A stretch of DNA of 64,000 nucleotides from Idiomarina sp. PL1-037 (GTDB taxonomy: Bacteria > Pseudomonadota > Gammaproteobacteria > Enterobacterales > Alteromonadaceae), in NCBI RefSeq assembly GCF_034422975.1, contig NZ_CP139873.1, positions 310,001-374,000 of the forward strand. Reading direction: 5' to 3'. This document shows positions 33,329 through 41,776 of this stretch, one piece after another; position 1 is the first letter of the stretch, and each line of letters begins with the position of its first letter. A program made the translations under genes and the position numbers. A model generated the notes under the pieces. That model had not been told where the DNA came from and did not search any database. It saw only the letters and a program-made list of their open reading frames with translations.

Positions 33329-34228
33329 TTGCAACATGCATTGTTAGTGGTAAATCCGAAGAGCCGGGACGGTCACTCTGATGTGCTAACAGAAGCTATC
33401 GATTTGCTCAGAAACTCAGGCATTGAGGTAGAGGTTTGCGTCACTGAAAATGCAACTCATATGGCTTCCTGCATTAAAAATAACCGTGAGCAAGAAGGCG
33501 CAATTATTGTTGCTGGTGGCGATGGAACTATCAGCTCTGCGTTAGAGTCAATTTATAAAAGCCAACAAAGCTTAGCTATTTTACCTATGGGTACGGCGAA
33601 TGATTTCGCGCGGTCGCTGGGGCTGCCACAGGACGTTGTCGCTGCCGCACAGGCTATTATTGACGACAAACGAGAACGCATAAACGTGGCAAAAGTTAAC
33701 GGTAATTACTTTGTAAATGTTGCTCATGTCGGCTTAGGCGTAGAGGTAACTCGCGAGCTGACATCAGAAATGAAGAAGTATTTCGGCGTGTTTGCCTATC
33801 TAGGCGCATTTACCAGCGTCGCAAAGCGTAATAAGAGTTTTAACGTGACTATAAAAGCCGATGACTGGGAAGGCTCAGTAAGAGCTATTCATCTGGCGGT
33901 GGGGAATGGTCGCTTTTATGGTGGCGGAAATATTGTTGACGAAGACTCCACATTGCTGGATGGGCAACTGAATGTATTTTGTTTGAAGCCAATACGGTGG
34001 TGGCGGTTGTTATTACTGGGGGTAAATTTCCGTCACGGTAATTTACGAACGGCCGAGCGTGTGGTCTGTAAAAAAGCCCGGAAAATTAGCATAAAAACTT
34101 CCAGACCCAAGAGGATTCAAGCCGATGGCGAGTTTAAAACCGATACTCCGGCAGAGTTTGAAGTGATCTCAAAGGCGATTGAAGTTATTGTTGGCGATAT
34201 GCCAGTGCCAAATAAAAACAAGGAATAA
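33329..34228 (+). CDS. YegS/DAGK-family lipid kinase
   Basis: Predicted lipid kinase phosphorylating diacylglycerol, phosphatidylglycerol or a related lipid. The 299-residue protein has the DAGK catalytic motif GGDGT (63-67) and the following PMGTANDFARSLG block (near residue 90), then the beta-sandwich with AVGNGRFYGGG. It starts with TTG at 33329, and GGAAGGGG lies 10 bp upstream; no in-frame ATG is near. The next gene starts 1 bp after its stop, so they form an operon. Confidence 0.9.
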   Translation: MQHALLVVNPKSRDGHSDVLTEAIDLLRNSGIEVEVCVTENATHMASCIKNNREQEGAIIVAGGDGTISSALESIYKSQQSLAILPMGTANDFARSLGLPQDVVAAAQAIIDDKRERINVAKVNGNYFVNVAHVGLGVEVTRELTSEMKKYFGVFAYLGAFTSVAKRNKSFNVTIKADDWEGSVRAIHLAVGNGRFYGGGNIVDEDSTLLDGQLNVFCLKPIRWWRLLLLGVNFRHGNLRTAERVVCKKARKISIKTSRPKRIQADGEFKTDTPAEFEVISKAIEVIVGDMPVPNKNKE

Positions 34229-34229
34229 T

Positions 34230-34670
34230 ATGTCGATATTACGCACAGATAATCAGGCCGATAGCATGGAGATTCTGAAGCTCGTCATTGAGACAAAGGA
34301 TTACTACCGTGAAATAGCGAAGGTGGTTGAGGATGATAACCTTGCTAACGAGCTTGAAAGCATTGCTAGTGAAAGAGCCTCTTTTATTGAGCCGTTTGAA
34401 AATATCGTTAAGGACCTCGGCGAGCTGCCGGCTAAACCCGACCCTGATAAAGAACTGATGCAAATAATTGAAGGGGAACTCACTCAGTTTTTCTCTGCGG
34501 ATTCTAAAACCGATATTTTGGATAAGTGCCTGCAGGAAGATGAAGAACTGGCAAATGTGGTAAATAGCACCAAATTGGGAGAAAAGTCGACGGAGTATCA
34601 GAAGCTACTCGACGTGTTGGCTGAGAACCTTAGTGACACCAAAACGTCAATTCAGGCGTTAAAAGATTAA
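34230..34670 (+). CDS. DUF2383-like four-helix-bundle protein
   Basis: A 146-residue all-helical, acidic protein resembling the PA2169/DUF2383 family (ferritin-like bundle, function unknown, often stress-linked). Pattern: LKLVIETKDYYREIAKVVED, then LANELESIASERASFIEPFE, and a second helical pair. The start at 34230 is chosen because AAGGAA lies 5 bp upstream and it leaves a 1-bp gap to the lipid kinase gene; an earlier in-frame ATG at 34179 would overlap that gene. Confidence 0.75.
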   Translation: MSILRTDNQADSMEILKLVIETKDYYREIAKVVEDDNLANELESIASERASFIEPFENIVKDLGELPAKPDPDKELMQIIEGELTQFFSADSKTDILDKCLQEDEELANVVNSTKLGEKSTEYQKLLDVLAENLSDTKTSIQALKD

Positions 34671-34755
34671 TATGTAATATAGTAAAACGGTGAATAAAAG
34701 GTCAGAATGAGAAGCTACCGGCTGCAAAAAATTACCGTTTAGACAGGAAAAAACG

Positions 34756-35943
34756 TTGTCACAACAAAAAAAGCAATATGACATGCATTGGCTGACGGGA
34801 CAGTTTTTCGATCCCGGTAAAGAGTCTCGTTATCGTAACTCCATTAAAGCAAGGGTACGTTTCGAGTCCCGCCTTGCATTGCTTCTTGTGGCGGCGGTTT
34901 TTGCCATGTTTGGCATTACCGATTACAACCTGCTGGGATTAACTCACGAATTTTATTTGCTGCTTACTATGCGCATAGCCGTGGTGAGCTCTTGTATTGT
35001 GCTGGCTTTCGTTATCGGACATTGGGGCGGTTACTCCCGAAACACTTGGTTGCATGGTTTGTCGCTATGGGTTCTGGCTACGGGCATTATTCTGATTGTT
35101 CCGTTGCGCCCGGAAAGTATTCTCACCCAGATCACTGCGGTGGTGGTTGCGATAATGGCTTTCTATCTTCTTATTCCCAACCTGCTTACAGTGGCGGCGT
35201 TAGCGAGTCTCTACTTAAGTGTTGGTTTTTTGGCGTCTGCAATAATTTATGCTGGAATTTCTCCGACCGATGCGCTTAGTCTGGCGCTATTGTTGATTAT
35301 GGCCAATATTGTGGGCTACTGTGCTTTATTACGCATAGAATTTCTGCAACGCAAGCAATTCGCTCTACTTCAGGATGAGCGTGATCAAAATAGTGATCTG
35401 CTTAAGGAAATAAAGCACAGGAAATCACTGGAATTGCAATTGCGCATGGTGGCTGAGCGGGACGCACTGACCGGGCTGGATAGCCGAAGCCATTTTATGA
35501 AGCGGGCCGAAGCGCTGTTGCAACGAGCTCAGTTAGAAAAAACACCGTTTTGCCTCTTCATGATCGACGTAGACCATTTTAAGCGCATTAATGACACCTG
35601 GGGCCATACTCGCGGAGACTTAATTTTGACAAAAATAGCTGAGGTTTGTGAACAGTCGTTACGCCCCAAGGATGTTATAGGACGTTTTGGTGGTGAAGAG
35701 TTTGTCGTAGGCCTGCCGCATACCAGCCCCAGCGACGCGCAAGCCGTAGCCGAGCGTCTGAATGCGAATGTTGAAGCATTGTCATTAACCGACGAATTAA
35801 GCGAGCTGCGCTTGAGCGTGACCATAGGTATTGCGGCAGCACATGCAGAAGATGACGACCTCGACGCCCTCATCACACGCGCAGATAACATGTTGTATGA
35901 AGGTAAGCGTGGGGGCCGAAACCGGGTTGTGATGTACCGCTAG
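34756..35943 (+). CDS. Diguanylate cyclase with six-helix membrane sensor
   Basis: Makes cyclic di-GMP from two GTP, favouring sessile over motile growth. The 395-residue protein has about six N-terminal membrane helices (35-200) of an unknown sensor type, a short coiled linker (about 205-235), and a GGDEF domain with the active-site variant GGEEF in RFGGEEFVVGLP (near residue 313). The DxLTGLDSR start motif is intact, so it should be active; no RxxD inhibitory site is obvious. It starts with TTG, with AGGAAA upstream. Stimulus unknown. Confidence 0.93.
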   Translation: MSQQKKQYDMHWLTGQFFDPGKESRYRNSIKARVRFESRLALLLVAAVFAMFGITDYNLLGLTHEFYLLLTMRIAVVSSCIVLAFVIGHWGGYSRNTWLHGLSLWVLATGIILIVPLRPESILTQITAVVVAIMAFYLLIPNLLTVAALASLYLSVGFLASAIIYAGISPTDALSLALLLIMANIVGYCALLRIEFLQRKQFALLQDERDQNSDLLKEIKHRKSLELQLRMVAERDALTGLDSRSHFMKRAEALLQRAQLEKTPFCLFMIDVDHFKRINDTWGHTRGDLILTKIAEVCEQSLRPKDVIGRFGGEEFVVGLPHTSPSDAQAVAERLNANVEALSLTDELSELRLSVTIGIAAAHAEDDDLDALITRADNMLYEGKRGGRNRVVMYR

Positions 35944-35988
35944 AGTTTGGACGGGTTAGTATTCTGAGATGAATCAATGGGGGAAGTC

Positions 35989-37038
35989 ATGCACGGAGAA
36001 TATAAAGTACCAGGCGGTAAATTAGTCGTTGCTGATGTTAATTTAGAAGATGGCTGTCTGAGTGAGGTCAGTATTTCAGGCGACTTTTTCTTAGAACCTG
36101 ACTCTGCGCTAAACATAATCAATGAGGCTTTAACCGGACTCCCCGAAACCTCAAGCCATAAAACGCTCGCTGCCGCAATTGATGAAGCGCTCGATGACGA
36201 TGTAATGATGTTTGGTTTTTCCGCCGAAGCTGTTGCTACGGCTATACGACGAGCCTTAGGTAAGGCGAGCAGCTGGCTTGATCATCAATTTACTCTTATT
36301 CCACCAGTAACACTGCCCGCAGCAGAACATGCCGCGTTAGACGAAGTGATAGCGGACTCAGTTGCCAAAGGTTTACGAGGCCCAACATTAAGGTTTTGGG
36401 ACTGGGACGACTCTGTGGTGGTGATTGGTTCTTTCCAGTCAGTAAAAAATGAAGTGGATATGGCCGCCGCGAAAGACGCCAATGTACAAGTTGTACGACG
36501 GGCGACAGGTGGTGGCGCTATGTTCATGGAACCCGGTAATTGCATTACTTATTCATTAACGGTACCCACCTCATTAGTCGATGGCATGAGCATTGAAAAG
36601 TCTTATGAATTTTTAGATGCCTGGGTTCTGGCGGCATTAGCTGAGGTTGGTATTAAAGCTTACTATAAACCGTTAAATGATATAGCTTCTGCGCAAGGAA
36701 AAATAGGCGGAGCAGCACAAAAGCGCTTGGCCAATGGCGTTGTCGTGCATCATGCGACTCTCGCTTATGATATCGACGCCAATAAAATGCTACAGGTATT
36801 ACGTACTGGGCGTGAGAAACTCTCGGATAAAGGCATTACCAGTGCCAATAAACGAGTTGACCCTATGCGTAGCCAGACAGGCTTAACCCGAACCGCCATT
36901 ATTGACGCTTTTATGAATCAGTTTACTCAGGCTTATCAAACCCAAGTTGATGACTATTTACCGCAAGAGTTATCCGCCGCAAAGGCTCTGGTAGAAACGA
37001 AGTACTTGACGGAAGAGTGGTTATACAAGGTAACTTAA
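35989..37038 (+). CDS. Lipoate-protein ligase A-like, accessory domain at the N-terminus
   Basis: Predicted ligase attaching lipoate (or a related acyl group) to carrier proteins. Residues 1-90 (YKVPGGKLVVADV, then SISGDFFLEPDSAL) match the small LplB/C-terminal accessory domain, and residues 95-349 hold the ligase core with RRATGGGAMFMEPGN and the lysine motif KIGGAAQKRL. E. coli LplA has these in the reverse order, so this is the permuted form. The ATG at 35989 is preferred: GGGGGAA lies just upstream and the accessory domain begins there; another ATG is at 35977. Confidence 0.85.
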   Translation: MHGEYKVPGGKLVVADVNLEDGCLSEVSISGDFFLEPDSALNIINEALTGLPETSSHKTLAAAIDEALDDDVMMFGFSAEAVATAIRRALGKASSWLDHQFTLIPPVTLPAAEHAALDEVIADSVAKGLRGPTLRFWDWDDSVVVIGSFQSVKNEVDMAAAKDANVQVVRRATGGGAMFMEPGNCITYSLTVPTSLVDGMSIEKSYEFLDAWVLAALAEVGIKAYYKPLNDIASAQGKIGGAAQKRLANGVVVHHATLAYDIDANKMLQVLRTGREKLSDKGITSANKRVDPMRSQTGLTRTAIIDAFMNQFTQAYQTQVDDYLPQELSAAKALVETKYLTEEWLYKVT

Positions 37039-37113
37039 ACAGGGGGAATCATAATAATTACCTTCAGTCCTGCTAGGAACCTGAGTAGCGCTGCAGAGCT
37101 AACCCTTGCCAAT

Positions 37114-37476
37114 ATGCGTTCATACTACGAACAGTATTCGGTCGAGTGGGACAGCGTTGAAATTGAGAAAATGACGCGTGAGCTGATGAATTTTGACATT
37201 CTATTTGAGGGCGAACCTGTCGGCGTTATCAGACTGTCTTTCGATGATGATGGTTGTCACCTGCGAGACTTGCAGGTGGATGAGCGGTATCAGGGGAGGG
37301 GAATTGGTTCTCAGGCACTCGCGCAGGCAGAAAAGCTTGCAAGGGAAGAGAAGGTCAATACACTCCGGTTGAAAGTATTTAAAAGTAGCCCCGCAGTTCG
37401 GTTATATCAGCGTAACGGTTTTAGCGCGAGTAGCGAAGATGACCGTTTTTACTATATGGTTCGCTCTATTTTTTGA
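37114..37476 (+). CDS. GNAT family N-acetyltransferase (start uncertain)
   Basis: Acetyl-CoA-dependent N-acetyltransferase; substrate unknown. From the first ATG it has 120 residues, with the acetyl-CoA-binding motif DERYQGRGIGSQAL and the C-terminal SSPAVRLYQRNGF typical of GNAT. The frame is open upstream (TFSPARNLSSAAELTLAN), and AGGGGG at 37041-37046 lies 7 bp before an ATA (37054) and 10 bp before an ATT (37057). The true start is probably there, as GNAT proteins need this first strand. No ATG, GTG or TTG exists in the extension. Confidence 0.82.
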   Translation: MRSYYEQYSVEWDSVEIEKMTRELMNFDILFEGEPVGVIRLSFDDDGCHLRDLQVDERYQGRGIGSQALAQAEKLAREEKVNTLRLKVFKSSPAVRLYQRNGFSASSEDDRFYYMVRSIF

Positions 37477-37515
37477 TAGTACGACTTAGCTCACGTTTCC
37501 CCTGTTTAGAATTGA

Positions 37516-37800
37516 ATGAGTAAAGGCCTTATTGATGCAGACTTAGGCGGTAATGTTTATAAAAAGCGTATGGCTTATAGCAATAAAGGAAAACGCGGCG
37601 GGTATAGAACAATTGTTGGTGCTGTTATAGGTAACAAGTACTTTTTTCTCTATGTGTTTGCGAAAAATAAAAAGACTAATATCAGTTCTAAAGAGAAGGT
37701 TGCTTTAAAAGAGCTAGCTAGAATGTTTATCAGCTTTGATAAAAAGCGGTTAGGTAAGCTTGTCAAAGAGGGCGAGCTTATTGAGGTAGGTGATTTATGA
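37516..37800 (+). CDS. RelE-type toxin (PF06296-like)
   Basis: Predicted ribosome-dependent mRNA interferase. The 94-residue protein has the family pattern GLIDADLGGNVYKKRM, GGYRTIVGAVIGNKYFFLYV and FAKNKKTNISSKE, and the C-terminal GELIEV. It is AT-rich. It precedes its antitoxin, with the overlapping ATGA, the gene order usual for HigBA-like modules. Confidence 0.88.
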   Translation: MSKGLIDADLGGNVYKKRMAYSNKGKRGGYRTIVGAVIGNKYFFLYVFAKNKKTNISSKEKVALKELARMFISFDKKRLGKLVKEGELIEVGDL

Positions 37801-38099
37801 GTGATATTTTAAAGTCTGTTCATAAAACGGCTAAGGGTCTGAAAAACTCGGGTGTGATAGATAAGACAACGATGCGCAAGTTTGATGCGTTATGCTTGAC
37901 CACTGTCCATGAATTTTCCGCTGAACAGGTTAGAGCTCTTAGACTGAAATATAAGTTATCACAGCCCGTATTCGCACAATATCTGAATGTCAGCGATAAA
38001 CTGGTTAAGAAGTGGGAGCAGGGCGACAGTAAGCCACGCGGAGCGGCGCTTAAAATGCTTTCTATTGCCGAAAAAAAAGGTTTAGAAGTTATTACTTAA
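37797..38099 (+). CDS. XRE-family antitoxin (HTH)
   Basis: Antitoxin for the preceding toxin. The 100-residue protein has a helix-turn-helix at about 50-85 (VRALRLKYKLSQPVFAQYLN, then VSDKLVKKWEQGDSKPRGAA), the NadS/HigA type. It probably autorepresses the module. ATGA overlap with the toxin gene shows coupling. Confidence 0.9.
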   Translation: MSDILKSVHKTAKGLKNSGVIDKTTMRKFDALCLTTVHEFSAEQVRALRLKYKLSQPVFAQYLNVSDKLVKKWEQGDSKPRGAALKMLSIAEKKGLEVIT

Positions 38100-38119
38100 A
38101 CTAATTTGAAACCATAAAA

Positions 38120-38599
38120 ATGTACATACCGAAGCACTTTGAGGAAGATGACAACGCAAAGTTGCACCAATATATTCGCGATTATGGTTTTGGCGTGTTA
38201 GCCGTTTTCCAGGGACCGGGTGGCTATGTTTCTCCTTCGTGGTATCCCTCCAAAGCAGAAACCGGGCGAGTTGTACCAACCTGGAATTATCTGGCTGTGC
38301 ATGCGGCAGGGAAAGCCAGGGTTGTTGAAGATGCAACTTGGCTAAAGCAGCATTTAACGAAACTAACAAACCAGCATGAGTCAGGAATGAATGAGCCGTG
38401 GCAGGTAGATGACGCCCCTCAGGATTTCACCGACCGCTTAGTTAAGGCTATTGTTGGTATAGAGATAGAAATTGAAACGCTGACAGGTAAATTGAAAGCG
38501 AGCCAAAACTTGCCAGAACGAAATAGAGCAGGAGTTAAAGCGGGTCTTGAAGGGGGTGAGCAACCGCAGAGCTGCGCGATGTCTAAATTCGTTAGTTAG
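38120..38599 (+). CDS. PaiB-like FMN-binding protein with internal deletion
   Basis: A paralogue of the PaiB-like protein at 28268-28882. It has 159 residues instead of about 204. Alignment by eye shows MYIPKHFEEDD and DYGFGVLA at the N-terminus, then a jump directly to VFQGPGGYVSPSWY. About 45 residues holding the THLPL and GHxARAN blocks are absent in frame. The remaining C-terminal two-thirds is normal. Such a loss would remove part of the flavin-binding barrel, so it may be a decaying or altered gene. The frame is intact. Confidence 0.8.
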   Translation: MYIPKHFEEDDNAKLHQYIRDYGFGVLAVFQGPGGYVSPSWYPSKAETGRVVPTWNYLAVHAAGKARVVEDATWLKQHLTKLTNQHESGMNEPWQVDDAPQDFTDRLVKAIVGIEIEIETLTGKLKASQNLPERNRAGVKAGLEGGEQPQSCAMSKFVS

Positions 38600-38625
38600 T
38601 AAAACGGCCTCGTTTGTCTGATGGG

Positions 38626-38643
38626 TTGTCATCAAATTGTCAC
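38626..38643 (+). promoter_or_regulatory. Pho box (PhoB binding site)
   Basis: TTGTCATCAAATTGTCAC has two TTGTCA repeats 11 bp apart (38626-38631 and 38637-38642). It matches 15 of 18 positions of the enterobacterial Pho box CTGTCATAWAWCTGTCAY. It lies 67 bp before the start of the metallophosphoesterase gene. Confidence 0.8.
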
Positions 38644-38709
38644 GCCAATGACACATTCATTCGATAGCATCCGCTCCCGTGATTCAACACCAACAAAGAG
38701 CGTCGCTAT

Positions 38710-39600
38710 ATGTCCGTAATTCGCGTTTTATCTGTTATTTCCCTGCTAGTATTCATGAGCTTAACGAGCGCTTTTGCTAATGGTGCTGAGGCCTCTCACT
38801 CTGACGACAATCTGGTATTAAAATTTGCTGTATTGGGCGACGCTGAGCCTAAACCTAAAGCGGAATTCCCGGGTGTATCTGCTGCCGTTGATGATGTAAA
38901 CAAATTGGCGGAAGACGGCACTATGGATTTTGTTGTTGGCGTGGGTGACATTGCGCACAAAGGCACAGTCATTCAATACGAAAATGTGACGCCAGTTCTG
39001 CAGCGCCTGAGCCTGCCATTCTACCCTATTATGGGCAATGAAGAGCATGGGGATACAGTAGAGCGTTACCTGAAATATGCGAACTTGTGGAATGACGGTA
39101 AAATTTCCATAGAAAAGCCAAGCTACGTTCTGGAGCACGACTCTGTTGCTTTGGTGTTCGCTTCACCGGATTTTGGCCGGGATTTTGGCGATGAAGGCAT
39201 TGCCTGGATGAAGGAGCAAATAGAGCATCTGGCTCCGAAGCCGGTACTGCTTGTTGTTCATGGTGCACAAACGGGTGTGTACCCTGAAAATGCAGATAAA
39301 GGTGTGACGCATGAAGGGTTTAAAGACATTGTTGCGCAACCGAATTTAGCAGCAGTGATATCGGGCGACTTGCATATGGATATGGAGCGGGTTAACCACT
39401 CTAAGCAAATTGACGGAGTTCATTATTTACATATGCCGGCACTGGAACGCACAAAAATACCGGACGAAACTCGTCACACCCCGATGTTTCGTGTATTCAG
39501 TATTTTTGATAATGGACAGGTACTGGTAGAAACCTACCAGGTAGACGTTGAAAGGCCGCTGGTTCGTCATGAATATAGGTTTGAACTCCCTAGGAAATAA
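38710..39600 (+). CDS. Secreted metallophosphoesterase, divergent
   Basis: Calcineurin-like phosphoesterase, probably releasing phosphate from an organic source in the periplasm. The 296-residue protein has a signal peptide (1-24, ending AFA). Metal motifs seen: AVLGDAEP (normally GDxH), VVGVGDIAHKG, PIMGNEEHG (normally GNHD/E) and ISGDLHMD (normally GHxH). The altered motifs suggest unusual metal use or a subfamily. A Pho box precedes it, so it is likely induced by phosphate starvation. Confidence 0.85.
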   Translation: MSVIRVLSVISLLVFMSLTSAFANGAEASHSDDNLVLKFAVLGDAEPKPKAEFPGVSAAVDDVNKLAEDGTMDFVVGVGDIAHKGTVIQYENVTPVLQRLSLPFYPIMGNEEHGDTVERYLKYANLWNDGKISIEKPSYVLEHDSVALVFASPDFGRDFGDEGIAWMKEQIEHLAPKPVLLVVHGAQTGVYPENADKGVTHEGFKDIVAQPNLAAVISGDLHMDMERVNHSKQIDGVHYLHMPALERTKIPDETRHTPMFRVFSIFDNGQVLVETYQVDVERPLVRHEYRFELPRK

Positions 39601-39645
39601 TGCCCTCAACAGAATAAGGTACAGTGACCGGGGGGAGGAGCAATT

Positions 39646-41640
39646 CTAATTCATTGCATTTAGCCTCTTAGCAATGGCGTCAATTTTTTCGCTCATTTGA
39701 CTTAAGTGATTTGAATCGTCCGCGTTACTTGCTGTAAGTGCTTGCAGGCGATTAACAAACTGACTCAATTCATTCGACACTTTTTGCTGTTCGGCAGAAG
39801 CCTCGGCTATCTGGGTGGCTTTTTCTGTTATTTGAGAGAAAGCTTCAACTACTTGCTGCAAGTGTTCCGACGTGGATTCCGTCGACTCAACGGCATTCTT
39901 GGTTTGGTTCTGCCCGTGCTCCATGGAAGCGACCGACTCTTTGGAGCCTAGTTGCAGCTGATTAAGCACGGCTTCTATTTCTACCGCTGAGCTTTGGCTT
40001 TTTGCCGCCAGGTTGCGGACTTCATCGGCAACAACCGCGAAACCCCGACCACTTTCTCCGGCACGAGCGGCCTCAATTGCGGCGTTTAGCGCTAATAGAT
40101 TCGTTTGCTCAGAAATATCACGAATCACACTCAACATGCCGTTAGCCTGTTTGCTGTTCTCATCCAGTTTCAGAATGTTCCGCTGCGCATCCGCAATGGC
40201 TTTGGCCAGAGTTTGCATGGTCGTTGTTGCGCGTGCCATTTCCTGGCCACTGTTCAGTACATCCTGATGAATTCTTTCAACGGTAACTTTGGTTTCGTCG
40301 GCGAAGTTAGCGACATCCTGTGAGCTGGCGCCCAGCTCTTCAGTTGCCGCCGCCAGCGTGTGGTTTTCATCACTCAGGCTGTTGGCTTTATCCAGAAACT
40401 CATTGCTGAATATCTTCAGTTTATCGGCATCATGAACCAGGCTGTTCGATTCATTATGAATTTCATCGAGTATCGATTTCAGTTTATTACCATAAGCATT
40501 TACTGCCTGTCGCAGTTCGCCTATTTCGTTCATGGTACTGACTTCCAGAGCCTGAGCGGTACCTCCACTGATAAGCCCTTGAATCTGTTTGGTCGTTTGT
40601 TGGATCTTAGCCAATAGGTTACGGAAAAAGAATGCCGCCAGAATGCCAACGGCCAATAGCAGAGCACCAATAGCCAGCATCAGGAAAAGCCCCATATCCT
40701 GAGCCACTGCGGTCATTCTGTCTTTCGGTACAATTAATCCAATTGTCCATCCGGTTTGTGGGTGCTTTATCAGATCAACGTGTGCGGCTTCATCTAAAAT
40801 AGCGTCTTCTTCCAGTTCGACTGTTTCGGTTCCCTCAAGGTTGACCGCAGTATTGAGGGTTTCTTCTAGCCATGTCGCTTTATTCGCCAGTTCACTGGCT
40901 GTCATTAGGGAGTCGTCGTTTTTTACAATCTGAACTGAAGACTGTGGAAAGCTAATCATTTGTCCCGCGGAATCAACTGCAAAGACATAACCCTCATTAT
41001 CTTCTCCGTACTGCTCGAATATTTCAGTGATACCGTCAAGCATCATGTCCACGGTAGCAACTCCGGCGAAACGGCTGTTTTCCTGAATAGGAATAGTACA
41101 AGTTACCATAGGTGTTTGAGTAAAAGGGTCGATGTAAGCTTCTGACCAGGTACAGCTGTCTGAAGGCGCTCCTTTGCCGGCCTTATACCAGCTTTCATTG
41201 TGATAGCCAGAGCCACCGGGCACGTTATAGTCATCCAGATATTCTATGCCATTGTCAGTGCGCCCCCAGAAAAAGCTACGACGTTGAACACCGTCGGTAA
41301 AAGCATTTGGTTCGGGCCAGATTCCACCGCCGGAAATGGCCGAGTCGCCGTGGTTATCAATAATGGATGGGAAAAGTTGTTTGAATAACTCTTTATCTTT
41401 AGGAAGTTCTGAGGCAGCCAGAGCTAATGTGCTTGTCAGCAATTCAATTTGATCCAGCCGGGCGGTAAGTAAATCAGACAGCCCGGCTTGATTGACCGAT
41501 ATCTGCCGTTGCTGCTGGGAAATTAAATCCGGCTTTACCTTCATTTCGACAACGGTGACAATAACAGCTAGAGCTAATACTAAGACTACTACAAACCCAA
41601 GATTAATTTGCTGGCGAATCATTAGCGTGGTCTTGGTCAT
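39646..41640 (-). CDS. Methyl-accepting chemotaxis protein, double-Cache sensor
   Basis: Chemoreceptor. With the ATG at 41640 (AGGA 9 bp upstream) it has 664 residues: TM1 (about 12-31), a periplasmic double-Cache domain (35-320, with the SAISGGGIWPEP, SWYKAGKGAPSD and WSEAYIDPFTQTPMVTCTIP blocks), TM2 (about 325-350), and a cytoplasmic signalling domain with the hairpin NLLALNAAIEAARAGE then GRGFAVVADEVRNLA. No C-terminal CheR pentapeptide. The ligand is unknown, though dCache receptors often bind amino acids or organic acids. Confidence 0.94.
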   Translation of the reverse strand: MTKTTLMIRQQINLGFVVVLVLALAVIVTVVEMKVKPDLISQQQRQISVNQAGLSDLLTARLDQIELLTSTLALAASELPKDKELFKQLFPSIIDNHGDSAISGGGIWPEPNAFTDGVQRRSFFWGRTDNGIEYLDDYNVPGGSGYHNESWYKAGKGAPSDSCTWSEAYIDPFTQTPMVTCTIPIQENSRFAGVATVDMMLDGITEIFEQYGEDNEGYVFAVDSAGQMISFPQSSVQIVKNDDSLMTASELANKATWLEETLNTAVNLEGTETVELEEDAILDEAAHVDLIKHPQTGWTIGLIVPKDRMTAVAQDMGLFLMLAIGALLLAVGILAAFFFRNLLAKIQQTTKQIQGLISGGTAQALEVSTMNEIGELRQAVNAYGNKLKSILDEIHNESNSLVHDADKLKIFSNEFLDKANSLSDENHTLAAATEELGASSQDVANFADETKVTVERIHQDVLNSGQEMARATTTMQTLAKAIADAQRNILKLDENSKQANGMLSVIRDISEQTNLLALNAAIEAARAGESGRGFAVVADEVRNLAAKSQSSAVEIEAVLNQLQLGSKESVASMEHGQNQTKNAVESTESTSEHLQQVVEAFSQITEKATQIAEASAEQQKVSNELSQFVNRLQALTASNADDSNHLSQMSEKIDAIAKRLNAMN

Positions 41641-41776
41641 AGAAACTATCCTGAAAGTACATTTGGTTTCATAACGAACTATTAACAAAAAAGATAGGGA
41701 ATTCAATCTTTTTAAGTAAAATAGTTTATTTATCGCCCTGGTTTGTTAAAAATAAGTTTAATTTAGGTTGGCCGAA

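Noticed and set aside
34707..34742. An 11-codon frame (MRSYRLQKITV) before the diguanylate cyclase, with AAGGT upstream
   Set aside because: Too short to support as a gene or leader, and no attenuator-like structures were seen after it.
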